This document shows, piece after piece, positions 46,984 to 61,785 of a stretch of 64,000 bases of DNA; within the stretch, counting starts at the first letter, position 1, and the number at the start of each line of letters is the position of its first letter. This DNA comes from Brachybacterium vulturis (GTDB lineage: Bacteria; Actinomycetota; Actinomycetes; Actinomycetales; Dermabacteraceae). Location of the stretch: NCBI RefSeq assembly GCF_002407185.1, contig NZ_CP023563.1:2790001-2854000 (forward strand). Direction: 5' to 3'. The notes under the pieces were generated by a model. The model did not search any database, had not been told where the DNA came from, and saw only the letters and a program-made list of their open reading frames with translations. Made by a program: the position numbers and the translations under genes.

Positions 46984-48728
46984 CGTCGCGCTCCCCGTGC
47001 GGCGCTCGTCCCGGAGGCGACTGCGCGCGCCTCGTCGAGCAGCTCCTCGGCATGGGCCAGCGCCACATCGGAGGCGTCGTCGCCGGCGAGCATCCTCGCC
47101 AGCTCCCGGATCCGGGCCGGCCGGTCGAGGGTCTCCACCGTGGAGCTGGTGGTGCCCTCCCGGGAGGACTTCACGATCTGCAGATGGGTGCCGGCGTGGG
47201 CTGCGACCTGGGGCAGGTGGGTCACGACGATCACCTGCGCGTGCCGGGCCAGGCGGGCCAGCCGCTGGCCCACCGCGAGCGCCGCCCGTCCCCCGATGCC
47301 GGCGTCGATCTCGTCGAAGACGAACACCGGCGCGGCGGAGCGGTCGCTGCGGGAGGAGGACAGCGCGACCTCGAGGGCGAGCATCACGCGGGAGAGCTCA
47401 CCGCCGGAGGCCGCCTGGGCCACGGGCAGGTGCTGAGCGCCGGGATGCGGGGCGAGCAGGATCGCGACCGAGTCCCGGCCGTGCGAACGATGGCTCTGCC
47501 CGGTCACGTCCACGCGGATGTCCGCATCGGGCATCTCGAGGTGGCGCAGCTCCTCCTGGACGGCTGCGGAGAGGGCGCCGGCGGCGGCGGTGCGGGCGGC
47601 GGTGAGGGCCTCCGCGGCCGCGGTGAGCTCCTGCTCGAGCTCGGTGAGCCGGGCGGCCGTCCCGGAGCGCTCCTGCTCTGCGCCCTCGAAGCGGTCGAGG
47701 TCGATGGCCGCGGTGCGGGACGTCGTCAGCAGGGTGGTGATGTCCTCGGCCGGGCCGTCGGCTCCGGGCAGCAGTCCGCCGAGGTCCCGCACCAGCACCG
47801 TCAGCTCGTGGAGACGCTCGTTGGCCTCCTGGATCCGGCCGGGAGAGGCATCGATGTCCTCGGCGTAGCGGGAGATCTCCGCGGCGACGTCCGACAGCTC
47901 GATGCGCACGGAGTCCAGCCGCTCGAGCAGCGGCGCGAGCGTGGGATCGGTGCGTGCCGCCCGGCCCAGCGACTCGGCGGCGAGGGCCAGCAGCGGCGCG
48001 GCCGCCGGGCCGTCGTCGTCCCCGACCAGCGCGAGCGCCGCCTGCCCGGCGGCGCCGCGCAGCTCCTCGGCATTGCCGAGGCGGTCGATCTCGGCCCGCA
48101 GCGCGGCGTCCTCGTCCTCCTGCGGATCCGCCTGCTCGAGCCGTTCGAGGGCCTCCCGCAGCGCGGTGCCGCGGCGGTCGCGCTCGGCGAGCAGGGCATC
48201 GAGCTCGCTGAGGCGCTCGGCGAGGAGGGAGCGCTCGCGCCAGATCTCCCGGTGGCGCTCCAGCAGCGGCCCGATCTCCGCGCCGGCGAAGCGGTCCAGC
48301 GCCTCCCGCTGGGCGTCGAGGTCCCGCAGCCGCTGCTGGTCGGACTGGCCGTGCACGGTCACCGCGGTGCCCACGAGGCGCGACAGCGTGCCGATCGGGA
48401 CGGGGACCCCGCCGATCTGCGCGCGGGAGCGGCCGTCGCGGGTGACGCGGCGGACCACCAGCACCTCGCCGTCGTCCTCCTCCGCGCCGAGCTCGTCGAG
48501 GGAGTCGGCCAGCTCGGTGTGCCCGGACAGCGAGAGGGTGCCGTCCACGGTGCTGGCGCCGCTGGTGCGTCCCCGATCCAGGCGGCCGCCCAGCAGCATG
48601 CTCAGGCCGGTCACGATCATCGTCTTGCCGGCACCGGTCTCCCCCGTCAGGGCGGTGAAGCCGGGCCCGAAATCGAGCATCGCGTCGTCGATCACGCCGA
48701 TATGGCGGATCCGGAGCGTGGACAGCAT
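46980..48728 (-). CDS. recN: DNA repair protein RecN
   Basis: SMC-like ATPase for double-strand break repair, 582 aa. Walker A TGETGAGKTMIV near the N-terminus, a long coiled-coil middle with a Gln-Arg hinge-like portion, signature region ASGGELSRVMLALE and Walker B VFVFDEIDAGIGG. Starts 15 bp after the nadK stop; its own stop overlaps the steA ATG. Confidence 0.95.
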   Translation of the reverse strand: MLSTLRIRHIGVIDDAMLDFGPGFTALTGETGAGKTMIVTGLSMLLGGRLDRGRTSGASTVDGTLSLSGHTELADSLDELGAEEDDGEVLVVRRVTRDGRSRAQIGGVPVPIGTLSRLVGTAVTVHGQSDQQRLRDLDAQREALDRFAGAEIGPLLERHREIWRERSLLAERLSELDALLAERDRRGTALREALERLEQADPQEDEDAALRAEIDRLGNAEELRGAAGQAALALVGDDDGPAAAPLLALAAESLGRAARTDPTLAPLLERLDSVRIELSDVAAEISRYAEDIDASPGRIQEANERLHELTVLVRDLGGLLPGADGPAEDITTLLTTSRTAAIDLDRFEGAEQERSGTAARLTELEQELTAAAEALTAARTAAAGALSAAVQEELRHLEMPDADIRVDVTGQSHRSHGRDSVAILLAPHPGAQHLPVAQAASGGELSRVMLALEVALSSSRSDRSAAPVFVFDEIDAGIGGRAALAVGQRLARLARHAQVIVVTHLPQVAAHAGTHLQIVKSSREGTTSSTVETLDRPARIRELARMLAGDDASDVALAHAEELLDEARAVASGTSAARGARR

Positions 48729-48743
48729 GGAGCCCTTCCTGCT

Positions 48744-49688
48744 TCAGCGGGTGCGGGGGCCGCGGCCCCGCCAGCCCACGACCGGCAGCTGGAACTTCTC
48801 GACCAGCCGATCCGCGAAGGGGCTCGGGGCCAGTCGGGCCAGGCGCACGGAGCGCGCGGACAGCCGGGCCTCGATGCGCATCCCCGCGGTGATGTCCGCG
48901 CTGCGGCGTCCGTCGAGGATGAGGATCGCGTCGTCGCGGTTGTCGAGGGTCATCTCGACCGCCGCCTCGGAGGAGCGTCCCAGCACCAGGGGCCGGGCGA
49001 ACAGCGCGTGAGCGGCCAGCGGGATCAGCATCATCGCGTCGACCTCGGGCCAGATCACCGGACCGCCGGCGCTGAACGCGTAGGCGGTCGAGCCGGTGGG
49101 GGTGGACAGCAGCACGCCGTCGGCGCCGAAGGAGGAGACCGGTCGCCCGTCGATCTCGATGGCGACGTTGATCATCTTCTTGCGGTCGGCCTTCTCCAGG
49201 GAGGCTTCGTTGAGCGCCCAGTGCCGGGCCACGAGCTCGTCCTCGGCATCGAGCACCGTGATCTCGAGGGTCGAGCGCTCCTCGACCTCGTAGTCGCCGT
49301 CCAGCAGGCGCGAGACGGTGATCGAGAGGTCCTCGACCTCGCTCTCGGCGAGGAAGCCCACGTGACCGAGGTTCACCCCGTGGACGGGGACGTCGGCCGC
49401 GCGCACCGCTTCGAGCGCGCGCAGGATGGTGCCGTCGCCGCCGAGCACGATGCCCAGCTCGACGAGGTCCGCGGCGGAGACGGCGTCGAGGACGTCGACG
49501 GCGCCGTTGGTGAGGAAGGTCAGCAGCTTGGGCGGGGCCATGTCCTCGGGCAGGGCGAGCATCTCGTCGACCTGGTCGTCGACGACGACGGCGCGCACGT
49601 TCCGCAGCCGGAGCTCCTCGAGCACGCTCAGCGTCGCCTGCAGGGCGGCGCGCCGCCCGGTGTGCACGTACAGGAGGAACCGTCGCAT
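48744..49688 (-). CDS. nadK: NAD kinase
   Basis: Makes NADP from NAD, 314 aa. GGDGT motif at 83-87, the NE/S motif ALNEASLEK, and STPTGSTAYAFSAGGP are present. Standard actinobacterial length. It starts 5 bp after tlyA and lies upstream of recN, as in Mycobacterium (ppnK-recN). Confidence 0.95.
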   Translation of the reverse strand: MRRFLLYVHTGRRAALQATLSVLEELRLRNVRAVVVDDQVDEMLALPEDMAPPKLLTFLTNGAVDVLDAVSAADLVELGIVLGGDGTILRALEAVRAADVPVHGVNLGHVGFLAESEVEDLSITVSRLLDGDYEVEERSTLEITVLDAEDELVARHWALNEASLEKADRKKMINVAIEIDGRPVSSFGADGVLLSTPTGSTAYAFSAGGPVIWPEVDAMMLIPLAAHALFARPLVLGRSSEAAVEMTLDNRDDAILILDGRRSADITAGMRIEARLSARSVRLARLAPSPFADRLVEKFQLPVVGWRGRGPRTR

Positions 49689-49693
49689 GGTGG

Positions 49694-50539
49694 TCAGTCC
49701 TCCTCGGTGGTGTGCTGGTCACGACGGTGCCGTGGACCGTCCCCGCGCACGGCCGACTCGATCATGTCACAGGCCTCGGCGTCCAGCGCGGAGGTCGCGC
49801 CGTGCGGCCGCAGATGGAGGAAATACTCTCGATTCCCGTCCTGCCCCGGCAGGGCGCTGGGCCCCACGGCGACCGTGCGCAGCCCTGCCCGCGCGGCTGC
49901 CTCGGCCACGCCGCGCACCGCGCCCGTCCGCGCGGGGACGGCGCTGACCACGCCGGACTTCGGCAGCGCGGCCCGGCCCACCTCGAACTGGGGTTTGACC
50001 ATGAGCAGCAGCTCGCCCTCGGCGCGCATCACCCCGGCCAGGGCCGGGACCACGGTGCGCAGAGAGATGAAGGACAGGTCCGCGACGAGCAGGTCGACGG
50101 TGGTTCCCAGCAGCTCGGGCGTGAGGTCGCGCACGCTGGTGCCGTCCCGGACGGTGACCCGGTGGTCGGCGCGCACGTGCTCGGCGAGCTGGTCGTGTCC
50201 GATATCGACGGCGATCACCGCAGCGGCGCCGCGGCGCAGCAGCACATCGGAGAACCCGCCGGTGGACGCGCCGGCGTCCAGACACAGACGGCCGGCGGGA
50301 TGCAGCGACAGCGCCTCGAGCGCTCCGGCGAGCTTGTGGGCGGCGCGGGAGGCGAACTCGACCCCGTCGGGGATGTCGACGACCTCGAGCACGGCATCGG
50401 GGGCGATCGGCATCGAGGGCTTGGCCCCCGTGCGGCCGTCCACCCGGGCGCGGCCCTCGTCGATGATGCGCCGGGCGTGGCTGCGGGACCGCGCGAGTCC
50501 CGCGGCGAGCAGCGCGACGTCGAGTCGGTCGCCGCTCAC
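49694..50539 (-). CDS. tlyA: TlyA-family rRNA 2'-O-methyltransferase
   Basis: 281 aa. S4 RNA-binding domain (about 3-62, RLDVALLAAGLARSRSHAR), then an FtsJ-like Rossmann domain with LDAGASTGGFSDVLL (SAM motif I) and LVADLSFISLR. Mycobacterial TlyA methylates 16S C1409 and 23S C1920 and affects capreomycin susceptibility. GTG 50539 overlaps the HAD gene stop. Confidence 0.93.
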   Translation of the reverse strand: MSGDRLDVALLAAGLARSRSHARRIIDEGRARVDGRTGAKPSMPIAPDAVLEVVDIPDGVEFASRAAHKLAGALEALSLHPAGRLCLDAGASTGGFSDVLLRRGAAAVIAVDIGHDQLAEHVRADHRVTVRDGTSVRDLTPELLGTTVDLLVADLSFISLRTVVPALAGVMRAEGELLLMVKPQFEVGRAALPKSGVVSAVPARTGAVRGVAEAAARAGLRTVAVGPSALPGQDGNREYFLHLRPHGATSALDAEACDMIESAVRGDGPRHRRDQHTTEED

Positions 50540-51552
50540 CTCTCGGCGGGCGCCCGGGCGGCGAGGGGCTGCGGGTGCAGTCGCCCGGTCCAGGCGCTCT
50601 GCGCACTGTGCTCGCGCAGCAGGGCCAGCACGGCGCGCAGCACTCGCGGATCGTCCTGGTCGCCGTGGACCGCGATGTCGCCGTCCCGCCAGACGGCGCT
50701 CACGGCACCGCAGCGCGCACGGTCGCCGTCGACGACCGGCAGCGGGAACGGAGCGGTGAGCCGGGCGAGGTCCGGGAGGATGAAGGAGGGCCGACGGATC
50801 GGCTCTGCACGGAGCGCCTCCTCGATCCCGTCGACGCCGGTGAGCACGAGCAGGGACTCCATCCCTGCGCGCACCGCGCCTTCGATGTCGGTGTCCAGAC
50901 GGTCGCCGATGATCAGCGGCCTGCGCGCTCGGTGCTCACGGGCCGCCACCTCGAACATGCCCGGCTCGGGCTTGCCGGCCACGGCCGGCTCCTTCCCGGT
51001 GGCATGGCGCAGCGCCGCGACCATCGCTCCGTTGCCCGGAGCGAGTCCGCGCTCGGTGGGCAGGGTGGCGTCGACGTTGGTGGCCATCCAGTAGGCGCCG
51101 TGGCGGATCGCATAGGCACCCTCGGCCAGGCGCCGCCAATCGAGGTCCGGGGACCAGCCCTGGACCACGGCCGCGACGTCCTCGGAGTCGGTGTCCACCG
51201 GGCTGAGGCCGACCTCGCGCATCTGGGCCGCCAGGCTCGGGCCGCCGACGACGAGCACCTTCGCGCCGGCGTCGAGGCGGGCGGCGAGCAGCCGGGCGGC
51301 GACCTGCGGCGAGGTGATGAACTCCTCCGGCTGCGCCGCAATGCCGACCACGGCCAGGTGCTCGGCGGCCTGCTGCGGGGTGCGCGAGGCGTTGTTGGTC
51401 GCGAAGACGACGGTGCATCCTGCCGCCCGCGCCGTCTCGACGGCCTCGGCGGCATGCGGGATCGGCTCAGCGCCGTGCATGAGGGTGCCGTCCAGGTCGA
51501 GGAGCAGCGCGTCGTGCAGGTCCAGCAGGGACGGATCCGGTCGACGGATCAC
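50536..51552 (-). CDS. HAD-superfamily (IIA) phosphatase
   Basis: 338 aa. Motif I LLLDLDGTLMHG (Asp19 nucleophile, Asp21), motif II FATNNASRTP, motif III Lys in AGKPEPGMF and motif IV IIGDRLDTDI define an NagD/phosphoglycolate phosphatase-like enzyme. The C-terminal ~80 residues form an extra domain seen in the mycobacterial homologue of this operon. GTG 51552 overlaps the previous stop. Substrate unknown. Confidence 0.88.
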   Translation of the reverse strand: MIRRPDPSLLDLHDALLLDLDGTLMHGAEPIPHAAEAVETARAAGCTVVFATNNASRTPQQAAEHLAVVGIAAQPEEFITSPQVAARLLAARLDAGAKVLVVGGPSLAAQMREVGLSPVDTDSEDVAAVVQGWSPDLDWRRLAEGAYAIRHGAYWMATNVDATLPTERGLAPGNGAMVAALRHATGKEPAVAGKPEPGMFEVAAREHRARRPLIIGDRLDTDIEGAVRAGMESLLVLTGVDGIEEALRAEPIRRPSFILPDLARLTAPFPLPVVDGDRARCGAVSAVWRDGDIAVHGDQDDPRVLRAVLALLREHSAQSAWTGRLHPQPLAARAPAER

Positions 51553-53252
51553 GAGCTCTCCCCCGGCTGGTTCTCTGCAGGCGGCGTCGGCGCACTCTCC
51601 CGTGCAGCGGGCTCGGCGACCACGGCGTCCTCCGGGTCGTCGGCCTCCGCGGCCTCGTCCGCGTCGGCCGTCTCCTGCGTGTCAGCTGCGACCTGGTCGC
51701 TCCCCGAGTCCTCGGCATCGGCCGTGCTCGGGGTGGCATCGGCCGTGCTCGGGGCGTCGACGTCCGCCTCGGGATCGTAGGCGTCCAGTACGGAGACCTG
51801 CTCGTCATCGGCCCAGGTGGGCTCGTCCGCGGGAGCAGGTGCCGGGCGGCCGAGCCGCTCGGCGGCATCGGTGAGGCCCTCCGTGTCGGTGTCCGCGGCC
51901 AGAGTGAGCCACCGCGTGGCCTCGTCCTGACGCTCAGCGCGCTCGAGCAGATCGGCGTAGGCCACCCACAGCCGCACCTGCCAGCGCCCGTCCACCTTGT
52001 GACGCAGGGCCGGGATCTCGAGAGTGCGCAGCGCAGTGCCGATGTCACCGGTGTCCGCATAGGCGCCGGCCACCACGATCATCAGCTCGATGGCCGCGTC
52101 GACGCCCAGAGCCGCGGCGTCGTCCGAGGCGGCGATGTCCAGAGCCCGCTCCGGCCGTCCCAGACCACGCTCCGAATCGGCGATCATCGGCAGCACGTCG
52201 GTGCGTCCGGTGATGCGCACCGAGGTCCGCAGCTCGCGAGAGGCGGTGCGGAAGTCACCGGCACGATAGGCGAGGACGCCGTAGGTCTCGCGCACGACGC
52301 CGACCCGACCGCCGAGCCTGGCGGCGAAGCGCGCATGGGCCAGAGCGGTCTCGTTGTCGGAGTCCTCGAGCAGATGCGCGGCGACCATGTGGCGTGCGAC
52401 CCGCTCGGCGGTCTCCTTGCTCAGACCGAACAGCTCCGAACGCGCGTCCTTGTCGAGCTCGCGACCGGTGATGCTCTCGGGGATGCGCGGCTCGAGTGGT
52501 CGATCAGCACGCTCCTCCTGGCCCGGCCGGTTCTCGCGCCGATCGTCCCGGACCGGACGGTCCGTCCTCAGCGAACGGTCATCACGGCGGGGGCGATCAT
52601 CACGACGGGGACGATCATCACGACGGGCACGATCATCACGACGCGCGCCCGAGTCGCGCCAGGGGCGGTCATCTCGACGCGGGCCGTCCTCACGGCGGGG
52701 ACGATCCTCACGGCGCGACGGATCCTGGCTCCAGGGACGGTCATCTCGACGCGGGCGGTCCTGGCGATCGCCGGCGGAGCGGGACTCACGGGTGCCTCCC
52801 GAACGGTCATCGCGCGGAGTGCGCTTCTCCCACGGACGATCATCGCGACGGCCCCGGGAGTCCGGCGTCGATCCCTGGGGTCTCCCGCTGCTGCGGTGGG
52901 GACGGGACTCGCCCGCACCGGAACGGTATCCGCGGGAGTCCTCGGAGCGCTGCGGACGATCGGACCTCGAGGAGACTCGCTCGTCGCGACGGGGCCCGCC
53001 GCCATAGCGAGCAGAGTCGCCGGCTGCCCCGCCGGTCCGGTCCGTACGCTCACGTCGAGGCCCGCGGTTCTCCCACGCACCCTCGGTGCGGGACCGTCCG
53101 CGACCGCCTCCCGACGTGCTGCGGGGCGCCCTCGTCGACGCGCGCTCATCGCGCCGCTGCCCACTCCGGCTCTCGTCGCCGTGGCCGCGGTCGCCCTTGC
53201 TGTTGCTGTCCTCAGCCACCCTGGACCGTCCGTCTCTTCGTTCGTCTCGCAC
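51549..53252 (-). CDS. Arg/Asp-rich repeat protein with TPR-like C-terminal half
   Basis: About 567 aa, cytoplasmic. The first ~260 residues are dominated by Arg, Asp, Gly, Ser and Pro with repeated RRDDRP blocks, an RGG/RDD-like disordered region likely to bind RNA. The second part (about 275-440) is helical and TPR-like, with LAHARFAARLGGRVGVVRE and AIELMIVVAGAYADTGD. An acidic tail closes the protein. It occupies the position of the TPR gene upstream of the HAD phosphatase in Mycobacterium. GTG 53252 (GGGAGA 10 nt upstream) is preferred; starts at 53300 or downstream are possible. Confidence 0.75.
   Translation of the reverse strand: MRDERRDGRSRVAEDSNSKGDRGHGDESRSGQRRDERASTRAPRSTSGGGRGRSRTEGAWENRGPRRERTDRTGGAAGDSARYGGGPRRDERVSSRSDRPQRSEDSRGYRSGAGESRPHRSSGRPQGSTPDSRGRRDDRPWEKRTPRDDRSGGTRESRSAGDRQDRPRRDDRPWSQDPSRREDRPRREDGPRRDDRPWRDSGARRDDRARRDDRPRRDDRPRRDDRSLRTDRPVRDDRRENRPGQEERADRPLEPRIPESITGRELDKDARSELFGLSKETAERVARHMVAAHLLEDSDNETALAHARFAARLGGRVGVVRETYGVLAYRAGDFRTASRELRTSVRITGRTDVLPMIADSERGLGRPERALDIAASDDAAALGVDAAIELMIVVAGAYADTGDIGTALRTLEIPALRHKVDGRWQVRLWVAYADLLERAERQDEATRWLTLAADTDTEGLTDAAERLGRPAPAPADEPTWADDEQVSVLDAYDPEADVDAPSTADATPSTADAEDSGSDQVAADTQETADADEAAEADDPEDAVVAEPAARESAPTPPAENQPGESS
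52577..52648. repeat. 18-bp in-frame repeats encoding RRDDRP-type units
   Basis: Four consecutive 18-bp units (52577-52594, 52595-52612, 52613-52630, 52631-52648), 2-5 differences between neighbours, inside the Arg/Asp-rich gene. Looser copies lie on either side out to about 52760. Confidence 0.85.
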
Positions 53253-53272
53253 TATGCCGTTTTCTCCCAGGA

Positions 53273-53278
53273 TCCTAA
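53273..53278 (-). promoter_or_regulatory. -10 box upstream of the long minus-strand operon
   Basis: TAGGAT on the minus strand, 20 nt before the chosen GTG 53252, with GGGAGA in between. No convincing -35 was seen. It would drive the run from the repeat protein to the NUDIX gene. The rest of 53279-53471 shows nothing recognisable. Confidence 0.35.
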
Positions 53279-53471
53279 GCGAAACCGGCAGATTGACCAC
53301 CGGGTAACAGCGCTATCCGTGACAGCTTTCACCAGCTCCCACCGGGCACCAGGCGTCAGGAAGCGACCCTACGCCGGGCTGTGACCTGCACCGAAGCAGT
53401 ACTCCGTGCCCGGCCTCCGCACTCTGCACGCCCGTGCTGCCCGAACCCGCTGCCCGACCGCGTGCGGGCAT

Positions 53472-53530
53472 GAAAAAAGGGAGTGGAGGAGGCGAACACC
53501 CCGCAGGGGTTCCAGCACTCCTCCACTCCC
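53472..53530 (-). terminator. rRNA operon terminator
   Basis: 13-bp perfect stem (53479-53491 with 53518-53530) enclosing a smaller internal stem, followed in the direction of transcription by a run of six T. It begins 10 nt past 5S rRNA. One of the few terminators here with a full T-tract. Confidence 0.92.
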
Positions 53531-53539
53531 AGTGAAGAT

Positions 53540-53658
53540 GTCCGGCGGCGACCTACTCTCCCACACCCTTCCGAGTGCAGTACCATCGGCGCAATCGAGC
53601 TTAGCTTCCGGGTTCGGAATGGAACCGGGCGTTTCCTCGACGCTATGACCGCCGTAAC
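53540..53658 (-). rRNA. rrf: 5S ribosomal RNA
   Basis: 119 nt. Terminal stem GTTACGGCGG (5') pairs with the 3' CCGCCG region; the internal CGCCCGGTTCCATTCCGAAC and GGTACTGCACTCGG are typical bacterial 5S. Located 128 bp after 23S. Confidence 0.93.
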
Positions 53659-53720
53659 ACGTTGAGACTCACCAGCCCCCACACCCCACACAGCCCACAA
53701 GGGAATGCCCGGGTTGTCGA

Positions 53721-53751
53721 GGTTGTTTCTCGAGAACCGCACAGTGGACGC
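53721..53751 (-). other. 23S rRNA processing stem, 3' strand
   Basis: 31 nt between 23S and 5S that pair, with four or five wobble or mismatched positions, with 56903-56933 on the other side of 23S. Such stems are RNase III substrates in pre-rRNA processing. Confidence 0.7.
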
Positions 53752-53786
53752 AAACACACACAGTAAACAACAAGCACGAAGAAATG

Positions 53787-58741
<4,955 letters not shown>

Positions 58742-58927
58742 AAAACATGAAAAACAATATCCTGACAAAATAAACAAACAACCAGCAAATTAAACTGCTG
58801 TATCATCCGTATACTTGCCATTCAAACAAATGGCATCAATAAACAGACACGCTATTGAGATATCAAGCAACACGCGCACTCAGTGCTTCGAACCCTTCCG
58901 GGTCATCCGCTCCGAGGCAACTCCGCT

Positions 58928-58957
58928 AACTTACTGCGGCTCAGTTCTCCGAGTCAA
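58928..58957 (-). promoter_or_regulatory. rRNA promoter P2
   Basis: -35 TTGACT (58957-58952) and -10 TAAGTT (58933-58928) with 18-bp spacing on the minus strand, about 185 bp before 16S. Confidence 0.6.
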
Positions 58958-59081
58958 ATCCGTGCGGTGTGATCCGCGCCGCGATCCTCTCTCGGAAGAC
59001 CAGTCATGCCTGGCCAGTGCGAGAATCTCGGTCCGGCACGCTGGCCGTTCCTGGTTCCCGTTGTCCGGGGCACGAGGAAGA

Positions 59082-59110
59082 ACATTACGCACCCCCGACA
59101 CCCCCGTCAA
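59082..59110 (-). promoter_or_regulatory. rRNA promoter P1
   Basis: -35 TTGACG (59110-59105) and -10 TAATGT (59087-59082) with ideal 17-bp spacing on the minus strand. Strongest sigma-70-type match in the window and the likely main rRNA promoter. Confidence 0.7.
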
Positions 59111-59228
59111 GCCAGAACGACCCTTTGGGACGTGTCCTCGACCACACCGCCGCAGGTTGGCTGTTCGTGCAGGTCACGACGCTGAACCGGGGTCGCGGGC
59201 CGCTCCGGGGTCGGCGCCGTCCGGGTCC

Positions 59229-61220
<1,992 letters not shown>

Positions 61221-61239
61221 GGCGACCCCGGTCAGGGCC

Positions 61240-61269
61240 GGCCGGACTGCCACGGGACGCGGTCCGGCC
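61240..61269. terminator. Candidate terminator between serC and marR
   Basis: 8-bp stem ggccggac (61240-61247) with gtccggcc (61262-61269) and a 14-nt loop in the 76-bp convergent gap. No T-tract. Confidence 0.4.
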
Positions 61270-61296
61270 ATCCCTCCGCCGCTCGGCCGCGAGCAG

Positions 61297-61785
61297 TCAG
61301 TCCCGCGGTGGGATGAGCAGCTCGCGCAGCACCTCGGAGGCACCGCGCAGGGCAGCTCGCTGCGCGGGCGTGGCACCGTCGATCCGGTCGCGGAGCCAGG
61401 TGTGGCGGTGCTCCCGGCCCGCGAGCACCAGCTGCACGCCCTCCTCGGTGAGGGTGACCCTCACCTGGCGCCCGTCCACGGGGTGCGTGGCGCGGCGCAC
61501 CAGACCGGCCCCTTCGAGCCGTCCGAGGCTCCGGGTCATCACCGGCGGGCTCACGTGCTCGAACTCCGCGAGCGCGCTCGGCGTCGACTCCCCCATCCGG
61601 TGGAGGTAGGCGAGGACCGAGAACTGCGGAGCGGAGACCTCCTCCGAGGCGGTGTGGGAGCGCAGGATCCGGGAGGAGACCAGCAGCACCCGCTGCAGCT
61701 CCGCGGCGAGCTCGGCCGCCTCCTCGCCCTCGGGCGCGGAACCGATCGGCTCCGTCGTCCCGTCCCCGGCGCCGTGCGAGCTCAC
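61297..61785 (-). CDS. MarR-family transcriptional regulator
   Basis: 162 aa, winged-helix dimer type. Recognition region SPPVMTRSLGRLEGAGLVRR followed by the wing THPVDGRQVRVTLTEEG. The GTG start overlaps the permease stop codon (GTGA), so it is co-translated with the purine permease and may regulate it, perhaps through a purine or urate-like ligand. That link is inferred from arrangement only. Confidence 0.85.
   Translation of the reverse strand: MSSHGAGDGTTEPIGSAPEGEEAAELAAELQRVLLVSSRILRSHTASEEVSAPQFSVLAYLHRMGESTPSALAEFEHVSPPVMTRSLGRLEGAGLVRRATHPVDGRQVRVTLTEEGVQLVLAGREHRHTWLRDRIDGATPAQRAALRGASEVLRELLIPPRD

Larger units (their letters stand above)
58742..59228 (-). other. rRNA operon leader and promoter region
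   Basis: 487 bp with no protein gene. The 120 bp next to 16S are strikingly AT-rich for this genome and hold small stem-loops (tgccatt/aatggca near 58816-58835, cagca/tgctg near 58784-58801). Farther out lie two promoters. The last ~120 bp adjoin the 3' end of menG, which is transcribed on the same strand. Confidence 0.7.

Noticed and set aside
47052-50759. Long plus-strand open frame opposite recN, nadK and tlyA
   Set aside because: Antisense shadow of conserved genes; no motif, and composition typical of reversed high-GC codons.
52569-52760. Regularly spaced 18-bp repeats resembling a CRISPR array
   Set aside because: Units are contiguous with no spacers, keep the reading frame and encode RRDDRP blocks; no cas genes are nearby.
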